Source: an uncultured Arenimonas sp.
GTDB lineage: Bacteria > Pseudomonadota > Gammaproteobacteria > Xanthomonadales > Xanthomonadaceae
Direction of reading: 5' to 3'
Length of the DNA: 64,000 bases
Assembly (NCBI GenBank): GCA_946480565.1
Contig: CAMLKR010000001.1
Span: 1-64,000 of the forward strand
Under the pieces are notes generated by a model. It was not told where the DNA came from. It saw nothing but the letters and a program-made list of their open reading frames with translations, and ran no database searches. The translations under genes were made by a program, and so were the position numbers. Positions 8,284 to 17,175 of the stretch are shown in pieces; positions within the stretch are counted from its first letter, which is position 1; each line of letters begins with the position of its first letter.

Positions 8284-8403
8284 CCGGACGAAACGTCCGC
8301 CGCCCGACCGCTTTCGAGGAAGGTTTTCCTCGAGGACCCTGCCGGGGCACTCCCCCGCGCTTCCCCTGGCGCACCCACGCCCCCGGCAGGGTCCGGTTTT
8401 TTT
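8284..8403 (+). ncRNA. Candidate sigma-54-driven small RNA, about 120 nt, three hairpins
   Basis: From the predicted start, the transcript folds into three perfect hairpins. Hairpin 1 is cggacg/cgtccg (8285-8299, loop AAA). Hairpin 2 is cgaggaa/ttcctcg (8315-8332, loop GGTT). Hairpin 3 has 14-bp arms at 8334-8347 and 8381-8394 and is followed by a run of seven T. The last is a strong intrinsic terminator, and its 33-base loop is rich in C runs (CCCCC and CCCC), a feature of several sRNAs that pair with G-rich ribosome-binding sites. No open reading frame starts between promoter and terminator. It could instead be an attenuating leader of the lipoprotein gene 40 bases downstream. Confidence 0.6.
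8334..8403 (+). terminator. Rho-independent terminator, 14-bp stem
   Basis: Arms ggaccctgccgggg (8334-8347) and ccccggcagggtcc (8381-8394) pair perfectly and are followed by gg and seven T. It lies between a sigma-54 promoter and the next start codon, so it must end a short transcript or attenuate the gene beyond. Confidence 0.85.
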
Positions 8404-8442
8404 ACCGTCGCGGCCCTTTCCCCCCACCGTGGAGTAGTCGGC

Positions 8443-8913
8443 ATGAAAAACACCCTGATCCCCGCTGCAATCGTCCTGCTGGCGCTTTCGGCCTGCAGGG
8501 AGACCCCTGAAGAGACCGCCGAGGACGTCGCAGAAGCGCGCGCGGACGGCGCCGAAGAAGTCCGCGAAGCCGAGGCGGACCGGCTCGACGCCCAGCGCGA
8601 CGCGGTAGGCGCCAACGCGAACTCCGGTTCGAACGCCGGCCCGGTGATGGGCACCTACGATCCGGAAGAGGACAAGGCCGATGCCGACTACGACGTCGCG
8701 GTGGCGAAAGCGCAGTCCACGCTGGACGTCGAACAGGAGAAGTGCGAGGCCATGACCGGCGACGCCCGCGACAACTGCAAGGACGCCGCGAAGGCGGTTT
8801 ACGACCAGGCCGTCGCCGACGCCGAGCTGCGGCGCACGCGCGAGATGCAGCAGGCCACCCCGGCCGAAGGCGCGCTCGAGCAGACCGACGGCGACGATCC
8901 GGACGGCCGCTGA
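8443..8913 (+). CDS. Acidic, Ala-rich lipoprotein
   Basis: The precursor has 156 residues with a lipoprotein signal: MKNTLIPAAIVLLALSAC, lipobox LSAC with Cys18. The mature part is very acidic and alanine-rich, helical in appearance (about residues 20-50 and 75-135), with a central Gly/Asn-rich linker and two further Cys residues (CEAMTGDARDNC). It is most likely anchored in the outer membrane or inner-membrane outer face. I recognise no named family. It follows the candidate sRNA terminator by 40 bases and precedes the YeaQ-like gene by 33 bases, so it is probably part of the same stress unit. The start has GGAG ahead at a suitable distance. Confidence 0.75.
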   Translation: MKNTLIPAAIVLLALSACRETPEETAEDVAEARADGAEEVREAEADRLDAQRDAVGANANSGSNAGPVMGTYDPEEDKADADYDVAVAKAQSTLDVEQEKCEAMTGDARDNCKDAAKAVYDQAVADAELRRTREMQQATPAEGALEQTDGDDPDGR

Positions 8914-8946
8914 CGCCGGCCGATGCCCACCGACAAGGAGAACGAC

Positions 8947-9213
8947 ATGGGATTCATCATCTGGCTCATCATCGGCGGCGTCGTCGGCTGGCTCGCCAGC
9001 ATCATCATGCGGCGCGACGCCCAGCAGGGCATCTTCCTGAACATCGTCGTCGGCATCGTCGGCGCCGTGCTGGCCGGCTGGCTGATCTCGCCGCTGGTGG
9101 GCGTGGGCACGATCAACGACGGCCTGTCGCCGGCATCGTTCCTGGTGTCGCTGCTGGGCGCGGTGGTGCTGCTGGCCATCGTCAACCTTTTCCGCCGCGG
9201 CGCGCCGCGCTGA
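8947..9213 (+). CDS. GlsB/YeaQ/YmgE family stress membrane protein
   Basis: The protein has 88 residues with three hydrophobic helices and the family pattern GGVVGWLAS..M......G.F.NIVVGIVGAVLAGWL. Members are small inner-membrane proteins commonly induced in stationary phase or general stress; their molecular role is not settled. The start is chosen at the ATG eight codons inside a longer frame because aaggag lies seven bases upstream of it. It follows the lipoprotein gene closely, and a strong hairpin comes just after its stop. Confidence 0.9.
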   Translation: MGFIIWLIIGGVVGWLASIIMRRDAQQGIFLNIVVGIVGAVLAGWLISPLVGVGTINDGLSPASFLVSLLGAVVLLAIVNLFRRGAPR

Positions 9214-9219
9214 CCCACA

Positions 9220-9244
9220 GGGCGCCCTGCCCGGCAGGGCGCCA
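9220..9244. terminator. GC-rich hairpin between membrane protein and ABC1 kinase genes
   Basis: The sequence ggcgccctg-ccgg-cagggcgcc folds into a perfect stem of at least nine base pairs. No T run follows, so it may stabilise the upstream mRNA end or act as a Rho-assisted terminator rather than a classical one. Confidence 0.5.
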
Positions 9245-9255
9245 TCGGAGCCCCC

Positions 9256-10908
9256 ATGAGCGAAGGCGCGAAGCTTTCGACCCTTTCCGCCTTCCTGCTC
9301 AAGCACCGCGGCTCGCCCCTGTTCCGGGCGCGCGTGGGGGACGCCGCCGCCGGCGGACCGGCCACGTCCGCGGAGGCCGAGGCCTTCGCGGCCGACCTGG
9401 AATCGCTGGGCCCGACCTTCGTGAAGATCGGGCAGATGCTGTCCACCCGTCCGGACCTGCTGCCGCCGGACTACCTGGCGGCCCTGGCCCGGCTGCAGGA
9501 CCAGGCGACGCCCCTGCCCTTCGAGGACGTGCTGGCCTGCATCGAGGCGGAGCTGGGCCTGCCGGCGCGTAAAGTTTTCCAGAGCCTGGAACCGGTACCG
9601 CTGGGTACCGCTTCGTTCGCCCAGGTGCATGCCGCGGTGCTGCCCAGCGGGCGGCGGGTTGCGGTGAAGGTGCAGCGTCCACGCCTGGCCGAACAGGTGG
9701 AGGGCGACCTGGCCTCGATCACCAGCCTGGTCACGTCCCTGGGCCTGGTCACCGGCGTCGGCCGCCGCTACGGCTTCCGCGAGTGGCTGCAGGAATTCCG
9801 GACCTCGGTGCTGACCGAACTCGACTACCTGCAGGAAGCCGACAACCTCGACGCCTTCCGCGACCACCTGGCCCGCCACCCGCGCATCCACGTGCCGGCG
9901 CCGGTGCGCGACTACAGCACCCGCCGCCTGCTGACGATGGACCTGGCCGAAGGCATCCGGGTGACCGCCATCCCCGACGTGATGCGCACCGAAACCGACC
10001 TGGCCTCGCTGGCCGGCGAGCTCGGCCGCGCCTACCTCGACCAGATCTTCGTGCACGGCCTCATCCACGCCGACCCGCACCCGGGCAACATCGTGCTGAC
10101 CCCGGAGCACGAGCTGGTGCTGCTCGACCTGGGCATGGTCGCCTACGTGCCGCCGCGCCTGCGCGACCAGCTGCTGAAGCTGGTGGTGGCCACCGTCGAC
10201 GGCCGCGGCGAACAGGTGGCGGAAACCTTCGCGCACATGGGCACGCGGCTGGAGGACTTCGACGAAGCCCGCTTCACCCGCGAGATCGGCCGCCGCGTCG
10301 CGCGCTACTCCAGCAGCGCCGGCGCGGCCGAATCCGAGGGCGCGGTGCTGATGGACCTGATCCGGATCGGCGCCGAGGCCGGGCTGCGCCCGCCGGCGGA
10401 ACTGGCCCTGCTGGGCAAGACCCTGCTCAACCTCGAGTCGGTGGTGCTGGCCCTGGACCCGGCGGCCTCGACCAAGGAGGTGCTGCGCGAACACCGCGAC
10501 GAGCTGTTCCGGCAGCGCGCGGCCGCCAGCCTGGACCTGTCGCGGCTGGCCACCGAAGTGTTCGACGTGCAGGAGCTGGTGCGCGACGCGCCGCAGCGGC
10601 TGTCGGTGCTGCTGCGCACCCTGGCCGACAACCGCTTCCGGGTGCACGTGGCCGGCCTGGAGGAGGCGCGCCTGATCGAAAGCATGCAGAAGATCGCCAA
10701 CCGCATCACCGCCGGCGTGATCGCCGCGGCGATGATCGTCGGCGCCGCGCTGATCATGGACATCCCGACCTCGCGCACCCTGCTCGGTTATCCGGCCCTG
10801 GCCCTGGTGATGTTCCTGATCGCCGCCGCGCTGGGCGCGGGCCTGGTGGTGAGTTCGCTGCTCGGCGACCGGCGCGCGCGCCCGCGGCGCGAGAAGGATC
10901 CACTCTAG
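9256..10908 (+). CDS. ABC1/UbiB family atypical protein kinase
   Basis: The 550-residue protein has the UbiB-family signature KIGQ (FVKIGQMLSTRPDLLP), the ATP-binding VAVKVQRP segment, the catalytic-loop-like HADPHPGN and LLDLGM (metal-binding DLG). Two membrane helices lie at the C-terminus (about 490-540). Family members act on quinone-lipid biosynthesis or membrane lipid balance and have ATPase rather than classical kinase activity. This copy sits in a stress gene group and not with ubiE-ubiJ, so a role outside core ubiquinone synthesis is plausible. Its end overlaps the ligD stop by four bases in convergent orientation. Confidence 0.88.
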   Translation: MSEGAKLSTLSAFLLKHRGSPLFRARVGDAAAGGPATSAEAEAFAADLESLGPTFVKIGQMLSTRPDLLPPDYLAALARLQDQATPLPFEDVLACIEAELGLPARKVFQSLEPVPLGTASFAQVHAAVLPSGRRVAVKVQRPRLAEQVEGDLASITSLVTSLGLVTGVGRRYGFREWLQEFRTSVLTELDYLQEADNLDAFRDHLARHPRIHVPAPVRDYSTRRLLTMDLAEGIRVTAIPDVMRTETDLASLAGELGRAYLDQIFVHGLIHADPHPGNIVLTPEHELVLLDLGMVAYVPPRLRDQLLKLVVATVDGRGEQVAETFAHMGTRLEDFDEARFTREIGRRVARYSSSAGAAESEGAVLMDLIRIGAEAGLRPPAELALLGKTLLNLESVVLALDPAASTKEVLREHRDELFRQRAAASLDLSRLATEVFDVQELVRDAPQRLSVLLRTLADNRFRVHVAGLEEARLIESMQKIANRITAGVIAAAMIVGAALIMDIPTSRTLLGYPALALVMFLIAAALGAGLVVSSLLGDRRARPRREKDPL

Positions 10909-13349
10909 TCCTTGCCGTCGGGCAGGCGCTGCGGGCGCGCCCGGTAGTCGCCCCAGGGGTGACGGTCCAGGGCCTGGGTGTGGGTGATGGCCTCGGCCAG
11001 GTGGAATTCGTCGGCGCCGCGGCTCGCTTCCAGCCGCGGCCAGCTGACCGGCATCGCCACCGGCGCGCCGGGACGCAGGCGCAGCGACCAGGGCGCGATG
11101 CTGGTGGCGCCGCGGCCGTTGCGCAGCCAGTCGATGAAGATGCGGCCCGGCCGCTGCGATTTTTTCGCCACCGCGACGAAGCGCCGCGGTTCGTGTTCGG
11201 CCAGCACCCGGGCCAGGCTGCGGGCGAAACGTTTCACCGCCGGCCAGCCGTCGTCGCCGCCCAGCGGCACCACCACGTGCACGCCCTTGCCGCCCGACAG
11301 CAGGGCATGGCCCTGCAGCCCCGCGGCGGCCAGGTGGTCGCGGATGTCCACGGCCGCCTGCACGATCGCGCGCCAGCGCACGCCTTCGCCCGGATCGAGG
11401 TCGAAGGTGATGCGGTCGGGCCGGTCAGGCTGCCCTGGCGCGACGCCCCAGGGGTGGAACTCGACCGTGTTCATCTGCACCAGCGACATCAGGCCCTCGA
11501 GGTCGCGGACCATCAGGTAGGGCCGGCTGCGGCCGGACTTCTCCCGCACCGGCAGCGACTGCACGCCGCGGCCCAGGCTGTCGCCATGGTGCTTCTGGAA
11601 GAAGCGCTCGCCGTCCAGTCCGTCGGGTGCGCGCAGCAGGGACAGCGGCCGGCCCGCGATCTCGCGCAGCAGCCAGGGCGCGACGGCGCGGTAGTAGTCG
11701 GCCACGTCGCGTTTGCTGATCCGCGGTTTCGGGTAGACCACCCGGTCGGGACTGCTGAGCGGGAACTCCGCGGCCTCGGCGGCCGGCTCCATCGCACTCA
11801 CCGACTTGTCCGGGCGCAGGCGCAGGAAGCTCGCCTGCCGCAGCAGCCCCTCCTTGCCCCAACCGCGGTGTTCGACCTCCACCACCAGCCGCGGCCGCAC
11901 CCAGCGCACCGCCGAGGCCGACAGCGGCGTGTGCGCGGGCAGGTCCACGCTGGCCCGGTCGACGGCGAGGGCATCGAGCTTTTCGCGAAGCTGGGCCAGC
12001 AGACGTTCGCCCATGCCGGTGCCGACCCGGCCGACGTAGCGGTAGCCGTCCGCGGTCTTCACCGCCAGCAGCAGCGCGCCGATGCCCCTGCGCGATCCCT
12101 TGGGCCGGGTGTAGCCGACGACGATGGCTTCGAAGGCATCGCGCCGCTTCACCTTCAGCCAGTCGCGGCTGCGCCCCGCGGCATAGGCGGCGTCGACCCG
12201 CTTGCTGACGATGCCTTCGTAGCCTTCGGCCAGTGCGCGCGCAAACACCTTCGGGCCATTGCCGACGATGTGCTTGCCATAGGCCAGCCAGCGGCTCGGA
12301 CGCGCGGCCAGCACCTGTTCCAGCAGGGTCTTGCGCGCCAGCTGGGTGCAGCCGGTGACGTCGACCCCGTCCAGCGCCAGCAGGTCGAAGGCCACGGCGC
12401 TGACCGGATGCGCCTGCGCGCCCTCGAGCGCGAACTGCAGCCGCGCGAAGTCGCTGTAGCCGGTCTCGTCCAGCGCCACCAGCTCGGCGTCGATCAGGAC
12501 CGAGCGCAGCGGCAAGGCGCGCAGGGCGGCTTCGATCCCGGGAAATCGGCCGGTCCAGTCGACCGCGTTGCGCGATTGCAGGCGCAGCCCGTCGCCATTG
12601 CGCCAGGCCAGCAGGCGGTAGCCGTCCCATTTGATCTCGTGCAGCCAGCCCTCGCCGTCCGGTGCTTCGCTGGCCAGGGTGGCCAGCTGCGGGCTGGCCG
12701 CAGGCCGGCCCAGGGCGGCGCCGGGCAGGGCCAGCGCCCGCTCGGCCCAGTCGGTCCCGCCCTCCAGCGATTCTTCACTGCCGCTCTTCCGCCTGCCGCT
12801 GCGCCGCGCGCGCGGCTTGGGTGCCGGCGCGCCGGCCGCGACCAGCTGGTCCAGGTCGGTGTCGGCGGCGAAGGGGTCGTCGTGTTTCACCAGCAGCCAC
12901 TTGGCCTTGGGCCCCGCGGGACCCGTGCGCACCAGGGACCAGCCGCCGTGCAGGTGCCCGCCCTCGAGCCGGAAGTCGAGCTTGCCGGCGGCCAGGGCCC
13001 GCTTCGGATCGCCCTGCGGATGCCAGTGCCCGCGCTCGACGATGCGCACGTGGCCGGCCCCGTAGGCGCCGGCCGGGATCTCGCCCTCGAAGTCGCCGTA
13101 GTCCAGCGGGTGGTCCTCGACCTCGACCGCCAGCCGCTTGTCGGCCGGACGCAGCGAGGGGCCCTTGGGCACGGCCCAGCTGCGCAGCACGCCGTCGAGT
13201 TCGAGCCGGAAGTCGAAGTGGCGGGCGCGCGCGTGGTGCAGCTGGATCACGAAGCGGCGATCCGGCGCGGCGCGCGGCTTGCGGCGTTCCGGGGCCGGTT
13301 CGGGCGTGCGTGCGAAGTCGCGCTTGCGGCGGTATTCGGCCAGGCTCAT
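10905..13349 (-). CDS. ligD: DNA ligase D (NHEJ ligase/polymerase/phosphoesterase)
   Basis: The 814-residue protein has the order phosphoesterase-ligase-polymerase seen in Pseudomonas LigD. The 3'-phosphoesterase domain (about 5-165) contains [17 protein letters not shown]. The ATP-dependent ligase domain (about 205-515) has the nucleophile Lys240 in EIKWDGYR. The primase-like polymerase domain (about 535-810) has the catalytic acidic pair in FDLDPGEG and HVVVPL. It repairs double-strand breaks with Ku by end processing and joining, mainly in non-growing cells. It overlaps the ku stop by four bases, so the two are translationally coupled and share the sigma-54 promoter upstream of ku. Confidence 0.96.
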   Translation of the reverse strand: MSLAEYRRKRDFARTPEPAPERRKPRAAPDRRFVIQLHHARARHFDFRLELDGVLRSWAVPKGPSLRPADKRLAVEVEDHPLDYGDFEGEIPAGAYGAGHVRIVERGHWHPQGDPKRALAAGKLDFRLEGGHLHGGWSLVRTGPAGPKAKWLLVKHDDPFAADTDLDQLVAAGAPAPKPRARRSGRRKSGSEESLEGGTDWAERALALPGAALGRPAASPQLATLASEAPDGEGWLHEIKWDGYRLLAWRNGDGLRLQSRNAVDWTGRFPGIEAALRALPLRSVLIDAELVALDETGYSDFARLQFALEGAQAHPVSAVAFDLLALDGVDVTGCTQLARKTLLEQVLAARPSRWLAYGKHIVGNGPKVFARALAEGYEGIVSKRVDAAYAAGRSRDWLKVKRRDAFEAIVVGYTRPKGSRRGIGALLLAVKTADGYRYVGRVGTGMGERLLAQLREKLDALAVDRASVDLPAHTPLSASAVRWVRPRLVVEVEHRGWGKEGLLRQASFLRLRPDKSVSAMEPAAEAAEFPLSSPDRVVYPKPRISKRDVADYYRAVAPWLLREIAGRPLSLLRAPDGLDGERFFQKHHGDSLGRGVQSLPVREKSGRSRPYLMVRDLEGLMSLVQMNTVEFHPWGVAPGQPDRPDRITFDLDPGEGVRWRAIVQAAVDIRDHLAAAGLQGHALLSGGKGVHVVVPLGGDDGWPAVKRFARSLARVLAEHEPRRFVAVAKKSQRPGRIFIDWLRNGRGATSIAPWSLRLRPGAPVAMPVSWPRLEASRGADEFHLAEAITHTQALDRHPWGDYRARPQRLPDGKD

Positions 13350-14302
13350 GCGCTGGCCCTGCGTCGGGCCTTGGCCGGGGCGGATTTACCGGAGGCCTTT
13401 TTCGCGGCCTTCTTCGCCGGTTTGCGCGCCGGTGCCTTGCTGGCGCCGCGGCCCGCGCCGACCGTCCTCTTTGCCGCCGCCTTGCGCGCCGGCGGCGTGC
13501 GCCGGTTGCTGGCCAGGCTCTTGCGCAGCAGCGCCGTGAAGTCGACGACATTGGTGACTGTCTCCTCCTCCCCTTCGCCACCCGAGGGCTCCTCGATGGT
13601 GGTGGTCCGGCCCTTCTGCTTCACGCGCTTCTCGATCACCTTGCTCAGCCGCTGGCGGAACTCGTCCTTGTAGTCGGCGGGCTTCCAGGGCACCGACATC
13701 GATTCGATCAGCTGCCGGGCCATCTCCAGCTCGGCCTTCTGCACGCGGTGGGCCGAGGGTTTTCCCTCGGGCAGGTCATAGTCGGCCAGCGGCACCAGCT
13801 CCTGCGGGAAGCGCAGCACGATCAGCACCAGCGCATCGCCCAGCGGTTTGACCATCGACAGGTATTCGCGGGTGCGCACCACCACCCGGGCGATGCCGAC
13901 CTTGCCCAGGTCGCGCAGGGTCTCGCGCAGCAGCACGTAACCCTTTTCGGCTTTTCGGCCGGGCACCAGGATGTAGGGCTTCTCGAAATAGCGGGTGTCG
14001 ATCTCGGCTTCGTCGACGAAGGCGGAGATCTCGACCGCCTCTCGTCCTTCCACCGCCGCCTTGCGGAAGTCCTCCTGCTCCAGCACCACGTAGTTGCCCT
14101 TGTCGTATTCGAAGGCCTTCACGATCTCCTTCCAGGGCACCTCCTCGCCGGACTCGGCGTTCACGCGTTCGTAGCGGATCGGCGCGTGGTCGCGGCTGTC
14201 GAGCATCCGGAAATGCAGGTCGGTGCGGCGTTCGCCGGCCATCAGGCTGACCGGGATGTTGAGCAGGCCGAAGGAAAGGGTTCCGGTCCAGATCGGGCGC
14301 AT
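13346..14302 (-). CDS. ku: Ku protein, NHEJ DNA-end binding
   Basis: The 318-residue protein begins [18 protein letters not shown], the typical bacterial Ku start, and covers the whole ring-forming Ku core to about residue 255. A lysine/alanine-rich basic tail of about 60 residues follows ([13 protein letters not shown]), as in Ku proteins with extended C-termini that bind DNA and recruit LigD. It homodimerises around broken DNA ends. The gene leads the ku-ligD operon. The sigma-54 type site at 14344-14360 gives a predicted 31-base leader, an unusual control for NHEJ, whose known regulation in other bacteria is through stationary-phase or sporulation sigma factors. Confidence 0.96.
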   Translation of the reverse strand: MRPIWTGTLSFGLLNIPVSLMAGERRTDLHFRMLDSRDHAPIRYERVNAESGEEVPWKEIVKAFEYDKGNYVVLEQEDFRKAAVEGREAVEISAFVDEAEIDTRYFEKPYILVPGRKAEKGYVLLRETLRDLGKVGIARVVVRTREYLSMVKPLGDALVLIVLRFPQELVPLADYDLPEGKPSAHRVQKAELEMARQLIESMSVPWKPADYKDEFRQRLSKVIEKRVKQKGRTTTIEEPSGGEGEEETVTNVVDFTALLRKSLASNRRTPPARKAAAKRTVGAGRGASKAPARKPAKKAAKKASGKSAPAKARRRASA

Positions 14303-14343
14303 GGGCGGTCCAGCGTCGCGCCGGGGCGGCGCAGCCAGAATGC

Positions 14344-14360
14344 TGCAGGAAACATGCCAC
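14344..14360 (-). promoter_or_regulatory. Sigma-54 promoter of ku-ligD
   Basis: The minus strand reads GTGGCATGTTTCCTGCA with exact GG-N10-GC spacing; the -12 box is CTGCA, as at 1830 and 17600. The predicted start is near 14333. The palindrome ccgcgg-att-ccgcgg at 14416-14430 lies between this and the divergent promoter and could be a shared activator site. Confidence 0.75.
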
Positions 14361-14440
14361 GCCGCCGTCCTTTCCGCCGTCCGCGTCGGCGCAGTGGAAA
14401 AAAGTTCACCGGCCTGCCGCGGATTCCGCGGCGGCGGGCG

Positions 14441-14457
14441 GGGGCATGCCCCTTGCT
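14441..14457 (+). promoter_or_regulatory. Sigma-54 promoter of the alcohol dehydrogenase operon
   Basis: The site GGGGCATGCCCCTTGCT has GG-N10-GC spacing, a GGCATG -24 core and a full TTGCT -12 box. The predicted start is near 14468, leaving a 24-base leader before the ATG at 14492. Confidence 0.75.
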
Positions 14458-14491
14458 TCGATCGCCAAGGACCCCCCGGAAGGAAACCCCC

Positions 14492-15655
14492 ATGCGCGCA
14501 CTCGCCTACCACTCCGCCCACGACGTCCGCGTCGACACCGTGCCCGACCCGGTGCTGCAGGCCGACGACGACATCATCCTGCGCGTCACCGCCACCGCGA
14601 TCTGCGGCTCCGACCTGCACCTGTACCGCGGCAAGGTGCCGGGGCTGGAGGCGGGCGACATCCTGGGGCACGAGTTCATGGGCGTGGTGGTGGACGCCGG
14701 CCGCGGCGTCACCGACCTGGCGCTGGATGACCGGGTGGTGGTGCCCTTCACCATCAGCTGCGGCGACTGCTTCTTCTGCGAGAAAGAGGAATACGCCGCC
14801 TGCGAGACCACCAACCCGGGGCCCGGCGCGCTGGTGAACGCCAAGAAGATCCGCCCGGGCGCCGGCATGTTCGGCTACACCCATCTTTACGGCGGCTACG
14901 CCGGCGGCCAGGCCGAATACGTGCGCGTGCCCAAGGCCAACGTCGGGCCGATACGCATCCCGGCCACCCTGGCCGACGAACAGGTGCTGTTCCTGTCCGA
15001 CATCCTGCCCACCGGCTACCAGGCGGTGGTGAACGCCGAGATCGGCCCGGGGCAGACCGTCGCCATCTTCGGCGCCGGCCCGGTCGGCTGCATGGCTGCC
15101 GAGTGCGCGCGCATGCTGGGTGCCGAGCGCATCTTCATGGTCGACCATCATCCCTATCGGCTCGACTACTGCGCCCGCACCTACGGCGCCGAGACCTTCA
15201 ACTTCGACGAGGTGGACGACCCGGCCCGCGAAATCGTCGCGGCGACCGCCGACCGCGGCGTGGACGCCTCGATCGACGCGGTCGGCTTCGAGGCCAAGGG
15301 CAGCCCGATCGAAACCGTGCTCACCACCCTGAAGGTCGAGGGCTCCAGCGGCCAGGTGCTGCGCCAGGCCATCGCCGCGACGCGCCGCGGCGGGCGGGTC
15401 AGCGTGCCGGGCGTATACGCCGGCTTCATCCACGCCTTCATGTTCGGCGACGCCTTCGAGAAGGGCCTGTTCTTCGCCATGGGCCAGACCCATGTGCAGC
15501 GGCACATGCCCTACCTGCTGCAGTGCATCGCCCACGGCCGCCTGCGTCCGGAGGCGGTGATCACCCACCGCCTGGACCTGGACGCGGCCGCCGAGGGCTA
15601 CCGGATGTTCGACTCCAAGGAAGACGAGTGCCGCAAGGTGATCCTGACGCCGTGA
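14492..15655 (+). CDS. Zinc-dependent alcohol dehydrogenase (glutathione-independent FDH-like)
   Basis: The 387-residue medium-chain dehydrogenase has catalytic-zinc ligands in ICGSDLHLY and GHEFMG, and structural-zinc-like cysteines in [16 protein letters not shown]. The NAD-binding motif is GAGPVG near residues 190-195. The insertion around [31 protein letters not shown] matches the subgroup near glutathione-independent formaldehyde dehydrogenases. It probably oxidises alcohols or aldehydes in the cytoplasm. It is the first gene of a three-gene unit: its TGA overlaps the GTG of the DNA glycosylase gene, which in turn overlaps the flavoprotein gene. Confidence 0.9.
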   Translation: MRALAYHSAHDVRVDTVPDPVLQADDDIILRVTATAICGSDLHLYRGKVPGLEAGDILGHEFMGVVVDAGRGVTDLALDDRVVVPFTISCGDCFFCEKEEYAACETTNPGPGALVNAKKIRPGAGMFGYTHLYGGYAGGQAEYVRVPKANVGPIRIPATLADEQVLFLSDILPTGYQAVVNAEIGPGQTVAIFGAGPVGCMAAECARMLGAERIFMVDHHPYRLDYCARTYGAETFNFDEVDDPAREIVAATADRGVDASIDAVGFEAKGSPIETVLTTLKVEGSSGQVLRQAIAATRRGGRVSVPGVYAGFIHAFMFGDAFEKGLFFAMGQTHVQRHMPYLLQCIAHGRLRPEAVITHRLDLDAAAEGYRMFDSKEDECRKVILTP

Positions 15656-16185
15656 CCCTGGGCTGCCCGCTGCGGGAAGACGCCGCCGACCGCCTGCAGG
15701 GCCTGCCGCCGGTGGTCGGCGCGCATGCGCGCGTGCTGGTGCTGGGGTCGATGCCGGGCGCGCAGTCGCTGGCCCGCGGGCAGTACTACGCGCATCCGCG
15801 CAACCACTTCTGGCCGATCGTCGAAACCGTGCTCGGGCTGCCGCCGGGCCTCGACTACGCCGAGCGCCTTGCCGGCCTGCGGGAGGCCGGCGTCGCGCTC
15901 TGGGACGTGCTGGGCGCATGCACGCGCCACGGCAGCCTGGACGCCGGCATCGAACGCGAGGGCATGCAGGTGAACGACATCGCCGGACTGCTGGCCGCCA
16001 ACCCCGGCATCCGGGGGCTGCTGTTCAACGGCGTGTTCGCCGAAACGGTGTTCCGCAGCCGGATCGCCCCGGCCCGGGCGGACTGGCCGCCGATGCGCCG
16101 GCTGCCGTCGACCAGCCCGGCCAATGCCGCACGGCCCTACGCGGAGAAACTGCAGGCCTGGCGCGAGGCGCTGCAGCCCACATGA
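15652..16185 (+). CDS. DNA-deoxyinosine glycosylase (uracil-glycosylase superfamily)
   Basis: The product has 177 residues from a GTG that overlaps the preceding stop (GTGA). It belongs to the uracil-DNA glycosylase superfamily, in the branch annotated as DNA-deoxyinosine glycosylase. The active-site motif is [21 protein letters not shown], followed by NHFW and the second motif LPSTSPANA. It would excise hypoxanthine or related deaminated bases and so start base-excision repair. Its place between two redox enzymes, under a sigma-54 promoter, fits a unit for chemical stress and damaged DNA. Confidence 0.85.
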   Translation: MTLGCPLREDAADRLQGLPPVVGAHARVLVLGSMPGAQSLARGQYYAHPRNHFWPIVETVLGLPPGLDYAERLAGLREAGVALWDVLGACTRHGSLDAGIEREGMQVNDIAGLLAANPGIRGLLFNGVFAETVFRSRIAPARADWPPMRRLPSTSPANAARPYAEKLQAWREALQPT

Positions 16186-17102
16186 ACGCGCTGCCGCCCG
16201 GTCCCGTGGACTGCCTGGTCGTCGGCGCGGGCCCGGCGGGTCTGGTCGCCGCCACCTACCTCGCGCGCTACCGGCGCGAAGTCTGCGTCGTGGACAGCGG
16301 CAACAGCCGCGCCAGCCGCATCCCGCTGTCGCGCAACGTGCCCGGCTTCCCCGCCGGCGTTTCCGGGCCGCGCCTGCTCGAGCGCATCCGGCGCCAGGCC
16401 GAGGCCGCCGGCATCGTCGTCTGCAAGGGAATGGTGTCGTCGCTGGCCCACGACGACGGCGGCGGCTTCGCCGCCGAGGTCGAGGGCGAAAGGATCCGCG
16501 CGCGCAGCGTGCTCATCGCCACCGGCTGCACCGACCACGAACCGGTGCCGGGCCTGACCCGGAAGGCCACCTGGCAGGGCCGCGTGCGCTGGTGCCCGAT
16601 CTGCGATGGCTACGAGTCGCTGGACCGCCGCGTCGTGCTGATCGGCGATTCGGCCAGCGGCGCCGGCCACGCCCGCTTCCTGCGCACCTATACTCGCGAC
16701 CTGGCCCTGGTGCTGGCCCGCGGCCAGCGCGACATCGACGCCGCCGAGCGCGCGTCGCTGGAAGACAGCGGCATCGAGGTGGTGTCGGAGGAGCCGCGCC
16801 GGATCGTGCTGCTGCGCGGCGTCGGCGGGCGGCTGGAGCTGGTGGGCGGCCGCCACCTGCCGTTCGACATCGTCTACCCGATGACCGGTGGAAGGCCGCA
16901 GACCGCGCTGGCGATCGGACTGGGCGCGCGCTGTTCCCGCGACGGCCGCCTGGAGGTGGACATCCGCCAGGCCACCAGCGTGCCTGGCCTGTATGCCGCG
17001 GGCGACGTGGTGGCCAGCATCGGCCAGGTCGCGGTGGCGGTGGCCGAGGCGGCGGTCGCGGCCACCGCCATCCACCGCAACCTGCCGCGCAATTTCCGCT
17101 GA
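16182..17102 (+). CDS. Thioredoxin-reductase-like FAD/NAD(P) oxidoreductase
   Basis: The 306-residue flavoprotein starts with an ATG overlapping the previous stop (ATGA). The FAD-binding motif GAGPAG is at residues 13-18, the redox motif WCPICDG near 140 (both Cys present), the second nucleotide motif GDSASG near 155, and the C-terminal GLYAAGDV motif near 270. Length and layout match thioredoxin-reductase-like proteins, which reduce small thiol proteins or, in some relatives, other disulfides. No thioredoxin gene is adjacent, so the partner is unknown. It is the last gene of the sigma-54-driven dehydrogenase-glycosylase unit. Confidence 0.88.
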   Translation: MNALPPGPVDCLVVGAGPAGLVAATYLARYRREVCVVDSGNSRASRIPLSRNVPGFPAGVSGPRLLERIRRQAEAAGIVVCKGMVSSLAHDDGGGFAAEVEGERIRARSVLIATGCTDHEPVPGLTRKATWQGRVRWCPICDGYESLDRRVVLIGDSASGAGHARFLRTYTRDLALVLARGQRDIDAAERASLEDSGIEVVSEEPRRIVLLRGVGGRLELVGGRHLPFDIVYPMTGGRPQTALAIGLGARCSRDGRLEVDIRQATSVPGLYAAGDVVASIGQVAVAVAEAAVAATAIHRNLPRNFR

Positions 17103-17130
17103 GCGCATTTCTTTCCGCCCGGACCGGCAC

Positions 17131-17147
17131 GTGGCGCGCACCTTGCA
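17131..17147 (+). promoter_or_regulatory. Sigma-54 promoter of the binding-protein-like gene
   Basis: The site GTGGCGCGCACCTTGCA has GG-N10-GC spacing and a full TTGCA box. The predicted start near 17158 leaves an 18-base leader before the ATG at 17176. Confidence 0.7.
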
Positions 17148-17175
17148 GCCCTGGCTGACGCCAACGGGAGTCCGC

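Noticed and set aside
9783..13673. A 1296-codon + strand frame over ABC1 kinase and ligD
   Set aside because: No recognisable domain; it lies in another frame of two clear genes.
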